Positions 53,196 to 61,989 of a DNA stretch of 64,000 nucleotides are shown here, piece after piece. The stretch's first letter is position 1. Each line of letters starts with the position of its first letter. The DNA is taken from assembly GCA_905339405.1 (NCBI GenBank), contig CAJPGC010000028.1, positions 1-64,000 on the forward strand. Reading direction: 5' to 3'. The notes under the pieces were generated by a model. The model searched no databases, was not told the origin of the DNA, and saw only the letters and a program-made list of their open reading frames with translations. The DNA is from an uncultured bacterium. GTDB lineage: Bacteria; Desulfobacterota; GWC2-55-46. A program made the position numbers and the translations under genes.

Positions 53196-53711
53196 GTGTT
53201 GAGCATACTCGACGCCATATGGAGGATGTTCCTCCACGCCTTCAGGGAAAGGGTCACGGTCCAGTACCCTGACGAGAGGCCCGTGCTCCCTCCCAGGTAC
53301 AGGGGCCGGATAATACTTTCGCGCGACCCTGACGGACAGGAAAGATGCGTTGCCTGCTACCTGTGCGCCGCCGCCTGCCCGCCTGACTGCATCTCATTGC
53401 AGGCGGACGAAGACGGAGACGGCAGGAGGTACCCTGCGTTTTTCCGGATAAACTTCTCCCGCTGCATATTCTGCGGCTACTGCGAGGAGGCCTGCCCGAC
53501 CTACGCGATACAGCTTACGCCGGATTACGAGATGAGTGAGTTCAAGAGGCCGTCTCTCGTGTACGAGAAAAAAGACCTGCTCATAAGCGGCACGGGCAAA
53601 TACCCCGGTTACTGGTATTACAAGGTGGCCGGAGTCGCCTTGAAAGGCAAAGACAAGGGCGAAGGGGCCGAGGAGGAAGCGCCTGTCGACGTAAGAAGCC
53701 TCATGCCATAG
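53196..53711 (+). CDS. nuoI: NADH-quinone oxidoreductase subunit I
   Basis: NuoI holds N6a and N6b [4Fe-4S] clusters. The 171-residue product has [16 protein letters not shown] and [16 protein letters not shown], two complete motifs. The start is GTG, with CAGGAGG upstream. Confidence 0.95.
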   Translation: MLSILDAIWRMFLHAFRERVTVQYPDERPVLPPRYRGRIILSRDPDGQERCVACYLCAAACPPDCISLQADEDGDGRRYPAFFRINFSRCIFCGYCEEACPTYAIQLTPDYEMSEFKRPSLVYEKKDLLISGTGKYPGYWYYKVAGVALKGKDKGEGAEEEAPVDVRSLMP

Positions 53712-53720
53712 GAGGTAATG

Positions 53721-54239
53721 ATGGAAGCTCTTTTTTACGTATCGGCCGTAGTCGCGGTCATAGCTACCCTCAGGGCGGTCACGGGAAAAAACGCCGTCCA
53801 CGCCCTTTTGTATCTCGTGGTTTCGCTCCTTGCGGCCGCGCTGGTATTCTACTCGCTGGGCGCTCCGTTCATAGCAGCCCTCGAGGTAATAATATACGCC
53901 GGGGCTATAATGGTGCTCTTTATTTTCGTCGTCATGATGCTGAACCTGGGGCCCGGCGCGGAAAGGCAGGAGAAGAGCCTGCTTGACCCGAGGGCATGGG
54001 CCGGGCCTGCGCTGCTCGCGTTCGCGCTTGTGGCGGAGCTCCTTTATTCGTTCTCTGGCGGCGGGGGCACGGCAGAGGCCAACGCGCAGTACATAAACCC
54101 GAAGGCGGTAGCATTGACGCTTTTCGGCCCGTATTTTATCGGGGTCGAGCTGGCGTCACTTCTTCTCCTGGCCGGGCTGGTTGCGGCCTGGCACCTCGGC
54201 AGGAGGGAAAAGGAGGCAACGCATGACAGTCCCGGCTGA
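53721..54239 (+). CDS. nuoJ: NADH-quinone oxidoreductase subunit J
   Basis: NuoJ is a five-helix membrane subunit. The 172-residue product has KNAVHALLYLVVSLLAAALVFYSLGAPFIAALEVIIYAGAIMVLFIFVVMML, the conserved core with the pi-bulge TM3 region. Two tandem ATGs occur; the second has better spacing (5 nt) to GGAGG. Overlaps nuoK by 17 nt. Confidence 0.93.
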   Translation: MEALFYVSAVVAVIATLRAVTGKNAVHALLYLVVSLLAAALVFYSLGAPFIAALEVIIYAGAIMVLFIFVVMMLNLGPGAERQEKSLLDPRAWAGPALLAFALVAELLYSFSGGGGTAEANAQYINPKAVALTLFGPYFIGVELASLLLLAGLVAAWHLGRREKEATHDSPG

Positions 54240-54528
54240 ACACGCGCTTGCGCTTGCAGCTGTCCTTTTCTCCATCGGCCTTGCCGGTGTCCTGGCAAGA
54301 AGGAACATCATCTTCATGCTCCTGTCGATAGAGGTGATGCTCAACTCCGCGGGACTCGCTTTCATCTCGGCAGGCTACATGCACGGGCACCCTGACGGGC
54401 AGGTCATGTTCATATTCATATTGGCGATGGCGGCGGCCGAGGTCGTTGTCGGCCTTTCGCTGGCTTTGAGGATTTACGGCAGTTTCAAGAGCCTCGATGC
54501 AGATGCGGCAAGCAGCATGAGGGGGTAG
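54223..54528 (+). CDS. nuoK: NADH-quinone oxidoreductase subunit K
   Basis: NuoK is a three-helix antiporter-like subunit with two key membrane glutamates. The 101-residue product begins MTVPAEHALALAAVLFSIGL and has FMLLSIEVMLNSAGLAF and FILAMAAAEVVVGLSLAL, both glutamates present. The ORF track starts upstream; AGGAGG and family length support this ATG. Confidence 0.95.
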   Translation: MTVPAEHALALAAVLFSIGLAGVLARRNIIFMLLSIEVMLNSAGLAFISAGYMHGHPDGQVMFIFILAMAAAEVVVGLSLALRIYGSFKSLDADAASSMRG

Positions 54529-54530
54529 GA

Positions 54531-56396
54531 ATGTACGAGCTACTATGGCTTGTCCCGGCTTTACCGTTCGCCGGTTTTCTCATACTGGCCCTCATCGGTC
54601 GCGTCCCTTCGGCACGTGCCGCAGCCGCCGTTGGCGCTCTCTCAGTCGGCCTCTCGGCCGCGTTGACCCTCTATATCGGCTACGAGTACCTTGTAAGCCC
54701 GCCAGAGGGCGGCGCTTTCACTCAGAGCCTGTGGCAATGGATAAGCGCAGGAGGGCTTCAGGTAACGGCCGCTTTGAGGCTCGACGCTCTCTCACTTCTC
54801 ATGGCCGTGGTAGTAACGTCTGTCGGTTTCCTAATTCACCTGTACTCGATGAGGTACATGGCGGGGGACGACGGGCTGAGGCGTTTTTTCGCTTACATGA
54901 ACCTCTTTACAGCCTCGATGCTCGTCCTCGTGCTCTCCGACAACCTGCTCTTTTTGTACGTGGGCTGGGAAGGCGTGGGCCTCTGCAGCTATCTCCTCAT
55001 CGGTTTCTGGTACAAAGAGCGATACAACGGCTACGCCGCCAGGAAGGCCTTCATAGTGACGAGGGTGGGGGACACGCTTTTCGCAATCGGCATATTGGTT
55101 CTCTTCACCGGGCTCGGCACGATGAACATACAGGAGCTGATGACGAGGGCAACCGCGGAGTGGGCTGGAAGCGGCCTGCCGACACTCGCGGCGGCGCTTT
55201 TACTCGGGGGCGCGCTCGGGAAATCGGCCCAGCTGCCGCTCCAGACGTGGCTGCCTGACGCGATGGCCGGCCCGACACCAGTGAGCGCGTTCATCCACGC
55301 GGCCACGATGGTAACGGCAGGCGTCTACCTCATTGCCAGGACGCACGCGCTCTTCGATCTCGCCCCTGAGGTGATGTCCGTCGTCGCGGTCATAGGGGCG
55401 GCAACCCTTCTTCTCGCATCTTTCAGCGCGCTCGTGCAAAAAGACATAAAGAGGGTGCTCGCCTATTCCACGATAAGCCAGATAGGCTATATGTTCCTCG
55501 CCCTCGGCGTCGGCGCGCCCCAGGCGGCGATGTTCCACTTCATGACCCACGCCTTCTTCAAGGCGCTGCTCTTCCTGGGGGCCGGGGCCGTCATACTCGC
55601 GATGCACCACGAGCAGGACATGACAAAGATGGGAGGGCTCCGGAAGGAGATGCCCTTTGTCTTCTGGACATTTCTCGCCGGGGCCGCTTCCCTCTCGGCC
55701 CTGCCGTTCGTGACGGCGGGTTATTTCAGCAAAGACCTCATATTGTCGCTGGTCTGGCAGTCGAGCTTCGGCGCGGTGCTCTGGGTCTGCGGGGTCGCGG
55801 GAGCTTTTCTTACGGCCCTTTACACCTTCCGCATGGTCTTTCTCACATTCTTCGGAGAAGGCCGCAAAAAAACCGTGGAAGGGCCCGGAGTTAAAATGGG
55901 GCTGCCGCTTCTGGCGCTCGCGGCGCTTTCAATAGCCGGAGGGTTCGTCGAGACGCCGGAGTTTTTCGGCGGAATGGGCCTGTTCTCGAATTTCCTTTCG
56001 CCGGTTTTCCCTCTGCTTCAGCACGCACAGGAAGAACCGGGTTGGGTTTTGTACGCTGGGGCTGGCGCGCCTGTTGCGGGGCTTGCCGCAGCTTGGCTCT
56101 TTTACGGGCGTAGAAAAGCCGTGGACGCGGTGGAGCAGCCCCTCGGGGCGCTCCGAGGTTTCTGGTTTTCAGGCTGGGGCTTTGACAGTGCCTATGACTT
56201 CATCTTCGTGCGGCCCTTTCTTTGGTTGACCTCGGCTTTGCGGGGCGAGCCTGTTGACCGCCCGTTCAGGTGGGTCGAAAAATTATCCGGGTCGCTGAAC
56301 ACTCTTTTCGTCAGGACGCAGACCGGCAAAGTACGCTGGTACGCAACCGGCATAACAATAGGGGCGGTGCTCGCGCTTTCGGCGGTGCTGTTATGA
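54531..56396 (+). CDS. nuoL: NADH-quinone oxidoreductase subunit L
   Basis: NuoL is the distal proton-pumping subunit with the long lateral helix. The 621-residue product has DNLLFLYVGWEGVGLCSYLLIGFWY, AQLPLQTWLPDAMAGPTPVSAFIHAATMVTAGVYL and STISQIGYMFLALG. The C-terminal helix region is present. Overlaps nuoM by 4 nt. Confidence 0.96.
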   Translation: MYELLWLVPALPFAGFLILALIGRVPSARAAAAVGALSVGLSAALTLYIGYEYLVSPPEGGAFTQSLWQWISAGGLQVTAALRLDALSLLMAVVVTSVGFLIHLYSMRYMAGDDGLRRFFAYMNLFTASMLVLVLSDNLLFLYVGWEGVGLCSYLLIGFWYKERYNGYAARKAFIVTRVGDTLFAIGILVLFTGLGTMNIQELMTRATAEWAGSGLPTLAAALLLGGALGKSAQLPLQTWLPDAMAGPTPVSAFIHAATMVTAGVYLIARTHALFDLAPEVMSVVAVIGAATLLLASFSALVQKDIKRVLAYSTISQIGYMFLALGVGAPQAAMFHFMTHAFFKALLFLGAGAVILAMHHEQDMTKMGGLRKEMPFVFWTFLAGAASLSALPFVTAGYFSKDLILSLVWQSSFGAVLWVCGVAGAFLTALYTFRMVFLTFFGEGRKKTVEGPGVKMGLPLLALAALSIAGGFVETPEFFGGMGLFSNFLSPVFPLLQHAQEEPGWVLYAGAGAPVAGLAAAWLFYGRRKAVDAVEQPLGALRGFWFSGWGFDSAYDFIFVRPFLWLTSALRGEPVDRPFRWVEKLSGSLNTLFVRTQTGKVRWYATGITIGAVLALSAVLL

Positions 56397-57934
56397 TACT
56401 CATCTGGATAGTCTTCATACCCGTCATCGGCGGGCTTCTCGCGCGGCTCTCCGGCGGCCTCGGCAGGAGTGCCCCCGCGTGGGTGTCGCTCGGAACGCTT
56501 ACGATCGCTTTTTCGCTGACTGCCGGGCTCTTCGCCGGGGCAGGTGAATCTGCGGAAGGCAGATGGCTTGCCGAGGTGAAACTTCCCTGGATATCCCAAC
56601 TCGGGGTGAGTTTCCATCTCGCGATGGACGGCTTGAGCCTGGCGCTCGTCGCGCTGACGTTTTTTCTCGGCGCATGCGCTGTCGTCTCTTCGTGGACGGA
56701 GGTCAGGGAGAGGTCGGGTCTTTTCCAGCTCAACCTGATGCTGACGATCGCCGGAATAACAGGGGCCTTCCTGGCGATGGACCTTTTTCTCTTTTATTTT
56801 TTCTGGGAGCTGATGCTCATTCCGATGTTCATCCTCATAGCCCTGTGGGGGCACGAGAACAGGCGCTACGCCTCGATTAAGTTCTTCATATTCACTCAGG
56901 CCGGGAGCCTCCTGATGCTGGTAGCGATACTCGTCCTCTTTTTCATCCACGGCAGGGCCACCGGTGAGTATACCTTCAGCTACGAGGCGCTCCTTTCAAC
57001 GCCGATGGGCTATACGGCGGAGTTCCTCCTGATGCTCGCATTTTTCGCGGCGTTCGCGGTAAAGCTGCCTGTGTTCCCTTTCCATACCTGGCTGCCTGAG
57101 GCGCACACGGAGGCGCCAACGGCCGGGAGCGTCATCCTTGCCGGACTTCTCCTCAAGACGGGCGGGTACGGCCTCATACGCTTCGTCGTCCCGCTCTTCC
57201 CGGAGGCGTCCTTTGACTTCGCCCCTTACGCGTTCGCCCTGGCCGTCATCGGCATCATCTACGGCGCGGTGCTTGCCTTCGGCCAAAGGGACATCAAAAG
57301 GCTTGTGGCCTATACCAGCGTCAGCCACATGGGTTTTGTCCTTCTCGGAGTATACGCGTGGAACGAGCTCGCGTTGCAGGGCGTTCTGGTGCAGATGGTC
57401 TGCCACGGGGTGTCAACGGGAGCTCTTTTCATGATTGCCGGAGCCCTGCAGGAGCGGCTCCACACGAGGGACATCTCGGAGATGGGGGGCTTGTGGACCG
57501 GCGCGCCGAAGATGGGGGCCGCCGCGCTCGTCTTCGCACTGGCCTCTCTGGGCCTGCCCGGGCTCGGCAACTTCATAGGCGAGTTCCTCGTCTTCCTCGG
57601 CGTATTCACCGTGAGCCCGGAGGCGGCCATATTGGCGGCAGCGGGGCTTGTGCTCTCCGCGATATATTCGCTCTGGATAATCCAGCGGGTCTTCCACGGC
57701 CCGCAAAAAACCGGCATAACAGATTTCGGGAGGCGCGAGATGGCGGCTTTTGTGCCGATGATAGCCGTTATCGTCTGGCTAGGGCTTTTTCCGCAGCCGC
57801 TTCTCGACCTTTTCGGACAGACTTTGAGGACGCTCAATGTCACGGCGTCAGTGCCTGTGGAGGCCGGGAGCGGGGTCGAAAAGTTAGATGCCGGGTCTGC
57901 CGTTTACAGGATAAGCCTGACGGCAAGGGAGTAA
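56393..57934 (+). CDS. nuoM: NADH-quinone oxidoreductase subunit M
   Basis: NuoM is the second Mrp-type proton pump. The 513-residue product has FFWELMLIPMFILIALWGHENR, FPFHTWLPEAHTEAPTAGSVILAGLLLKTGGYGLIRF and YTSVSHMGFVLLGVY. I use the ATGA-overlap start; the ORF track begins inside nuoL in an open frame. Confidence 0.96.
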   Translation: MILIWIVFIPVIGGLLARLSGGLGRSAPAWVSLGTLTIAFSLTAGLFAGAGESAEGRWLAEVKLPWISQLGVSFHLAMDGLSLALVALTFFLGACAVVSSWTEVRERSGLFQLNLMLTIAGITGAFLAMDLFLFYFFWELMLIPMFILIALWGHENRRYASIKFFIFTQAGSLLMLVAILVLFFIHGRATGEYTFSYEALLSTPMGYTAEFLLMLAFFAAFAVKLPVFPFHTWLPEAHTEAPTAGSVILAGLLLKTGGYGLIRFVVPLFPEASFDFAPYAFALAVIGIIYGAVLAFGQRDIKRLVAYTSVSHMGFVLLGVYAWNELALQGVLVQMVCHGVSTGALFMIAGALQERLHTRDISEMGGLWTGAPKMGAAALVFALASLGLPGLGNFIGEFLVFLGVFTVSPEAAILAAAGLVLSAIYSLWIIQRVFHGPQKTGITDFGRREMAAFVPMIAVIVWLGLFPQPLLDLFGQTLRTLNVTASVPVEAGSGVEKLDAGSAVYRISLTARE

Positions 57935-57936
57935 AA

Positions 57937-59361
57937 ATGAGCCCTTCGGAACTTTCAGCTCTTCTGCCTATTCTCATAACCGCGGCAGCGGCTTCAGCGC
58001 TGACGGCCGCCGCTGGCTTCTACAGTAAGCACGGCTTCGTCGCCGGGTTCACGATGGCGGCCTTTGCCCTTTCATTCGCGTCGATATTCATCGCAGCCCC
58101 GGCAGCGCCGATTGCGGTGAGTTCGCTTCTTGTGGTAGACGGGTTCGCGCTTTTTTTCATGGGGCTCATCTACGCCGCAGCTTTCGCTGTCGCGCTCCTC
58201 TCGTATGGCTATAACGGAGGCGCAGGTGGAAAACACACCGAGTACTACATCCTCCTTCTGCTCTCGGCGCTCGGCGCGGCGGTGCTGGCCGGAAGCCGCC
58301 ACTTCGCCTCTTTTTTCCTGGGTCTCGAGATTTTGAGCGTATCCCTTTTCGGTCTTGCCGCCTATATGCGCTCGCCAAAGGGCAACGAGGCCGGGCTAAA
58401 ATACCTTGTGCTAGCCGGGGCGTCGTCTGCTTTCCTGGTCTTCGGCATGGCGCTCGTGTACGCAGCGACGGGCTCCATGGAGTTTTCTGCCGCTAGCGCT
58501 CTCGCTACAAGGGGAGGCGGCCCGCTATCTCTGGCAGGCATGGCGCTGATAGTCGCCGGAGCTGGATTCAAGCTGGCTGTCGTGCCTTTTCACGGCTGGA
58601 CGCCTGATGTGTATGAAGGTGCGCCTGCCCCTGTGGGAGCTTTCATCGCCTCTGTCTCAAAGGGCGCGGTGGTAGCCGTCCTCATGCGCCTCATGGGCGG
58701 CTCGCTCGCCTCAGGCGGGCCTCTTTTCACCTTCCTTGCGGCGGTGGCTGTGGCCTCGATGTTCGCCGGGAACCTCCTGGCGCTCTTTCAGGAGAACGTC
58801 AAGCGCGTCCTCGCTTATTCGTCTATCGCGCACCTCGGCTATCTGCTCGTCGCATTTCTCGCCTCCGGCTCTTTCGCGGCCGGGGCCGTGGCGTTCTACC
58901 TGGCCGCGTACTTCGTCAGCATAATAGGGGCGTTCGGGGTCGTCACCGTCCTTTCGGTAAACGGCAGCGACGTCGATTCTCTCGAGAGCTACAGGGGGCT
59001 TGCGTGGAGAAGACCGCTTATCGGAGCCGTATTCACGGCCATGCTCCTCTCCCTTGCCGGCATACCGCTCACGGCCGGGTTTGTGGGCAAGTTCTACCTC
59101 GTAGCGGCCGGGGCCGCCTCGTCCATGTGGATTCTCGTCCTTTCGCTGGCCCTCAGCAGCGTCATCGGCTTTTATTATTATTTAAGGATAATACTCGTCC
59201 TTTTCTCGCCGTCTCCGCGCGAACTCCCTGCCGAGGCCGAAGTACACCCGGCCGGTAGCGCCGCCCTTATGGCGCTTTTTGCCGTACTTGTCTTCATGGG
59301 CGTCTACCCCGGCCCCTTCCTGAGCCTCGTCGGGGCCGCCGCCTCCGGGCTTTGGCAGTGA
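57937..59361 (+). CDS. nuoN: NADH-quinone oxidoreductase subunit N
   Basis: NuoN is the pump subunit nearest the quinone arm. The 474-residue product has GLEILSVSLFGLAAYMRSPKGNEAGLKYLVLAGASSAFLVFGMALVY, VPFHGWTPDVYEGAPAPVGAFIASVSKGA and AYSSIAHLGYLLVAF. The start is 2 nt after the nuoM stop; the ORF-track version includes nuoM sequence in another frame. Last canonical nuo gene. Confidence 0.96.
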   Translation: MSPSELSALLPILITAAAASALTAAAGFYSKHGFVAGFTMAAFALSFASIFIAAPAAPIAVSSLLVVDGFALFFMGLIYAAAFAVALLSYGYNGGAGGKHTEYYILLLLSALGAAVLAGSRHFASFFLGLEILSVSLFGLAAYMRSPKGNEAGLKYLVLAGASSAFLVFGMALVYAATGSMEFSAASALATRGGGPLSLAGMALIVAGAGFKLAVVPFHGWTPDVYEGAPAPVGAFIASVSKGAVVAVLMRLMGGSLASGGPLFTFLAAVAVASMFAGNLLALFQENVKRVLAYSSIAHLGYLLVAFLASGSFAAGAVAFYLAAYFVSIIGAFGVVTVLSVNGSDVDSLESYRGLAWRRPLIGAVFTAMLLSLAGIPLTAGFVGKFYLVAAGAASSMWILVLSLALSSVIGFYYYLRIILVLFSPSPRELPAEAEVHPAGSAALMALFAVLVFMGVYPGPFLSLVGAAASGLWQ

Positions 59362-59407
59362 CGGAATCTGGTTGATTTTGGGGTGGCTTTTGCCTTATCA
59401 TTTCCTT

Positions 59408-60589
59408 GTGCGTACCCTTTTGTTCAGGCGGGCCCTGCCTGCCGTTGCGCTTATAGTTTTCTCCATTCTGTTCTTCCCTTACGCTTCCCACGCCCGGGAA
59501 AGCGTCCTCAATATCCTATATACCGGCGCGATGAGGGGCGAGCTGGAGCCGTGCGGCTGCTCCCCTGAGACGCAGTCCGGGGGTCTGGCGAGGCTTTCCG
59601 GTTATATCTCAGCGAACAAGGCTGCTCTTACTCCCTACGTGCTCGTAGACGCGGGGAATTCCTTCGAGGGCGACAAGCCGCAGGCAAGGCTCAAATCAGA
59701 GGCCCTCGTGCGCTCGTTCGCGGTGATGGGCTATGACGCGGCAGCCTTGCATATAAGCAAGACTGACATCGACGATGCGTTCATAACCGGACTTGTTGCT
59801 CAGCACAAGGCAGGCGCGCTCCCCCAGGGCAAGTCAATGAAGGCAGTCAGGGACGGCCTGAAGATAAACATCAGCTCTGATGAGAAGCTTGCGAAAAAAG
59901 GGATGATAAACGTCCTTCTTTCCGGCAGGACTGTCGCCGTGTTGAAGGACGTCAAAGGGTGGGACGTCATTGTGACCTCCTCGGGCGAGGAGCTCGAAGG
60001 GCCGGTACAGGCTGGCAAGACCATCATTGTCTCTGGCTTTCCCAAGGGGCAAAAGCTCGGGGTACTTTCGCTCAGGCTCAAGGACGGCCGTGTCACCGGC
60101 TCAACCCATAGATGGCAGCCGTTGATGAAGGACGTCGCCGAAGACCCGGAAGTGCGCTCGATATTGAAGGACTACGACCAGAAGGTCGCCGCCCTTCTGA
60201 AGGAAGAGGAATTGAAGCCCGTGATTGGCGGGCAGTATCTCGGCGCTGAAAGCTGCGTCGAGTGCCATCAGAGCTTCGCAGAGAGCTGGAAGACGACGAA
60301 GCACGCGGGCGCGTTCGCCACGCTTGAGAGGGTTGGAAAATCGAAGGACCCTGAGTGCGTGAAGTGCCACGTTGTGGGCTTCGGCGAAGAAGGCGGCTTT
60401 TTGAGCCTGAAGGCGACCCCGGGGCTTGCGAACGTCCAGTGCGAGTCGTGCCACGGCCCGGGAAGGGAGCACGCGGCAGACTTCGGGCCCATGAGGCCCG
60501 TGGGCATGGACGTATGCCTGAAGTGCCATACGCCCGAGAACAGCCCGCTCTTCAATTACCAGGAATATTACGAGAAGATAAAACACTGA
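59408..60589 (+). CDS. UshA-like phosphoesterase-fold protein fused to a tetraheme cytochrome c
   Basis: The product (about 393 residues from the GTG start) has a signal peptide ending ASHA. A UshA/SoxB-like domain follows with ILYTGAMRGELEPCGCSPE and GGLARLSGYISANKAAL. The C-terminal third has four heme motifs, CVECH, CVKCH, CESCH and CLKCH, as in c554-type cytochromes. It is thus periplasmic. The PCGC motif resembles the UshA-like (seleno)protein group. The ORF-track TTG start is 12 codons earlier. It lies 46 nt after nuoN on the same strand with no terminator between, so it is probably read with nuo. Function unknown; likely redox. Confidence 0.8.
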   Translation: MRTLLFRRALPAVALIVFSILFFPYASHARESVLNILYTGAMRGELEPCGCSPETQSGGLARLSGYISANKAALTPYVLVDAGNSFEGDKPQARLKSEALVRSFAVMGYDAAALHISKTDIDDAFITGLVAQHKAGALPQGKSMKAVRDGLKINISSDEKLAKKGMINVLLSGRTVAVLKDVKGWDVIVTSSGEELEGPVQAGKTIIVSGFPKGQKLGVLSLRLKDGRVTGSTHRWQPLMKDVAEDPEVRSILKDYDQKVAALLKEEELKPVIGGQYLGAESCVECHQSFAESWKTTKHAGAFATLERVGKSKDPECVKCHVVGFGEEGGFLSLKATPGLANVQCESCHGPGREHAADFGPMRPVGMDVCLKCHTPENSPLFNYQEYYEKIKH

Positions 60590-60601
60590 CAGGAGAAAGA
60601 C

Positions 60602-61228
60602 ATGGTTAAAAAGTTCTTAGCGTTGGCCCTTTTCATCCTTCTGCCGGCAATCGCGCTCGCCGCCGCCGGCGCGCCGCAGATAAAGGGGCAGTACACGGCA
60701 GTGCCCGGCAAGGAATTCAAGTACGACGGCAAAACGGTAGAGGTGCTGGAGTTCATGAGTTTCTACTGCGGCACCTGCTACGAGTTCGAGAAGGCCATAC
60801 CCGCCATCAAGGGGAACTTCCCCAAGAAGATAAAATGGAAGCTCGCGCCGGTCTATTGGGGCGAGGGTTCGTCAAAGCCCGGAGAGGCGTACCTCCTCGC
60901 CGAAGAGGAGGGAAAGGGCGAAGCGATGAAAAAGGCCATCTTCAAGGCCCAGTTCATCGACAAGAAGAACATAGGCAGCGTCGAGGTGCTCGAATCTCTT
61001 GCCGCGCAGGCAGGCATGGGGTTTGATTTCAGCAGAAAGCTGAGGAACGGCGCGAAGGCCGCTGAGGCAGCGAAGGCCCTCGACATGGCCAGGGAGTACA
61101 GGGTGGAGGAGACCCCCACGCTCATCATAGCCGGGAATATCGCCACGAACCCTCACGCGTCCGGCCACGACATGAACGACTTCAAGAACAACATCATGAG
61201 CATAATCGGGTCGATTGTGAAAAAGTAG
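60602..61228 (+). CDS. DsbA-family thiol:disulfide interchange protein
   Basis: The 208-residue product has a signal peptide (to about residue 22), the redox motif CGTC (56-59, in MSFYCGTCYEFEKAIP) and the cis-proline loop VEETPTLIIAG. It should act in the periplasm on disulfides. It follows the tetraheme gene by 12 nt and could help thiol chemistry of its four CxxCH sites or the PCGC motif. The active-site dipeptide GT differs from PH of E. coli DsbA. Confidence 0.87.
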   Translation: MVKKFLALALFILLPAIALAAAGAPQIKGQYTAVPGKEFKYDGKTVEVLEFMSFYCGTCYEFEKAIPAIKGNFPKKIKWKLAPVYWGEGSSKPGEAYLLAEEEGKGEAMKKAIFKAQFIDKKNIGSVEVLESLAAQAGMGFDFSRKLRNGAKAAEAAKALDMAREYRVEETPTLIIAGNIATNPHASGHDMNDFKNNIMSIIGSIVKK

Positions 61229-61250
61229 CTTTCCCGAGACAGGGAATGAG

Positions 61251-61290
61251 AACGGGGGCCCGTCATCTGCTGGGCCCCCGTTGTTTTTTC
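61251..61290. terminator. Terminator between dsbA and mscL
   Basis: AACGGGGGCCC and GGGCCCCCGTT flank a 10-nt loop and are followed by GTTTTTTC. It ends the rightward operon. The mscL stop lies in its T-run. Confidence 0.9.
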
Positions 61291-61741
61291 AGGCAGCCCT
61301 TTTTTCTTCCAGGTTCGAGGTGCAGTGGCTGCACCGGAGCGCTCTCACGGGTATCTCGGAGAGGCACCAGGGACATTCCTTCATGGCCGCTTCTTGCTCT
61401 TTCTCCTTCTTTTTTGCGCCTGCCCATGTTATGACAAGGAACATCGCGAAGGCGATTATGAGGAAGTTCACGAGAAAATTGATGAAAACCCCGTAATTGA
61501 GCGTTATGGCGGCTGCCGCCCGCGCCTCTTCCAGCGAGGCGTAAGGGCCCGGGGTGGCTCCTTCCCTCAGTACCACGAACAGGTTTGAAAAATCGCTTCC
61601 GATGAAAAGGCCAATCGGAGGCATGAGGACGTCCTTGACGAACGAGTTTATGAGAGCGCCGAAAGCCACGCCTATGACAATGCCTATTGCCATGTCGACG
61701 AGGCTGCCTTTGAAGGCGAACTCCTTGAATTCCTTGAACAC
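61289..61741 (-). CDS. mscL: Large-conductance mechanosensitive channel with C-terminal zinc ribbon
   Basis: MscL opens under membrane tension to release solutes. The 150-residue product begins FKEFKEFAFKGSLVDMAIGIVIGVAFGALINSFVKDVLMPPIG and has the second helix NYGVFINFLVNFLIIAFAMFLV. After a charged linker it ends with CPWCLSEIPVRALRCSHCTS, two CxxC pairs forming a zinc ribbon not present in E. coli MscL. The start is GTG, 4 nt after AAAGGAGGT. Confidence 0.92.
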   Translation of the reverse strand: MFKEFKEFAFKGSLVDMAIGIVIGVAFGALINSFVKDVLMPPIGLFIGSDFSNLFVVLREGATPGPYASLEEARAAAAITLNYGVFINFLVNFLIIAFAMFLVITWAGAKKKEKEQEAAMKECPWCLSEIPVRALRCSHCTSNLEEKRAA

Positions 61742-61871
61742 GCTACCTCCTTTGCCCCGTGAAGCCGGGCTGGCAGATAAGTCTCCTTTATTAATAGTGG
61801 TATCCGAAACACGCCTTTGTCAAGCTGCGATGAGTTTGAACAGCCCTGTCAAAGACGGGCACTGGGGCGGT

Positions 61872-61900
61872 TTGACGTTGCCTGAAGTAAGTGATAAAAT
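61872..61900 (+). promoter_or_regulatory. Sigma70-type promoter for the PAS-GGDEF-EAL gene
   Basis: TTGACG (5/6) and TAAAAT (5/6) are 17 nt apart, with the ORF beginning about 80 nt after the expected start site. Confidence 0.7.
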
Positions 61901-61989
61901 TTCACGAGCCTGCCTGTGCCGGGCCGTTCATTCACCCCATCTCGACGCATCCCTCCAGGATAAAACTTCAACCGTACAACCTGTCCTCA

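Noticed and set aside
57358-57936. Upstream extension of the nuoN ORF
   Set aside because: It reads nuoM in another frame; NuoN homology starts at the ATG after the nuoM stop.
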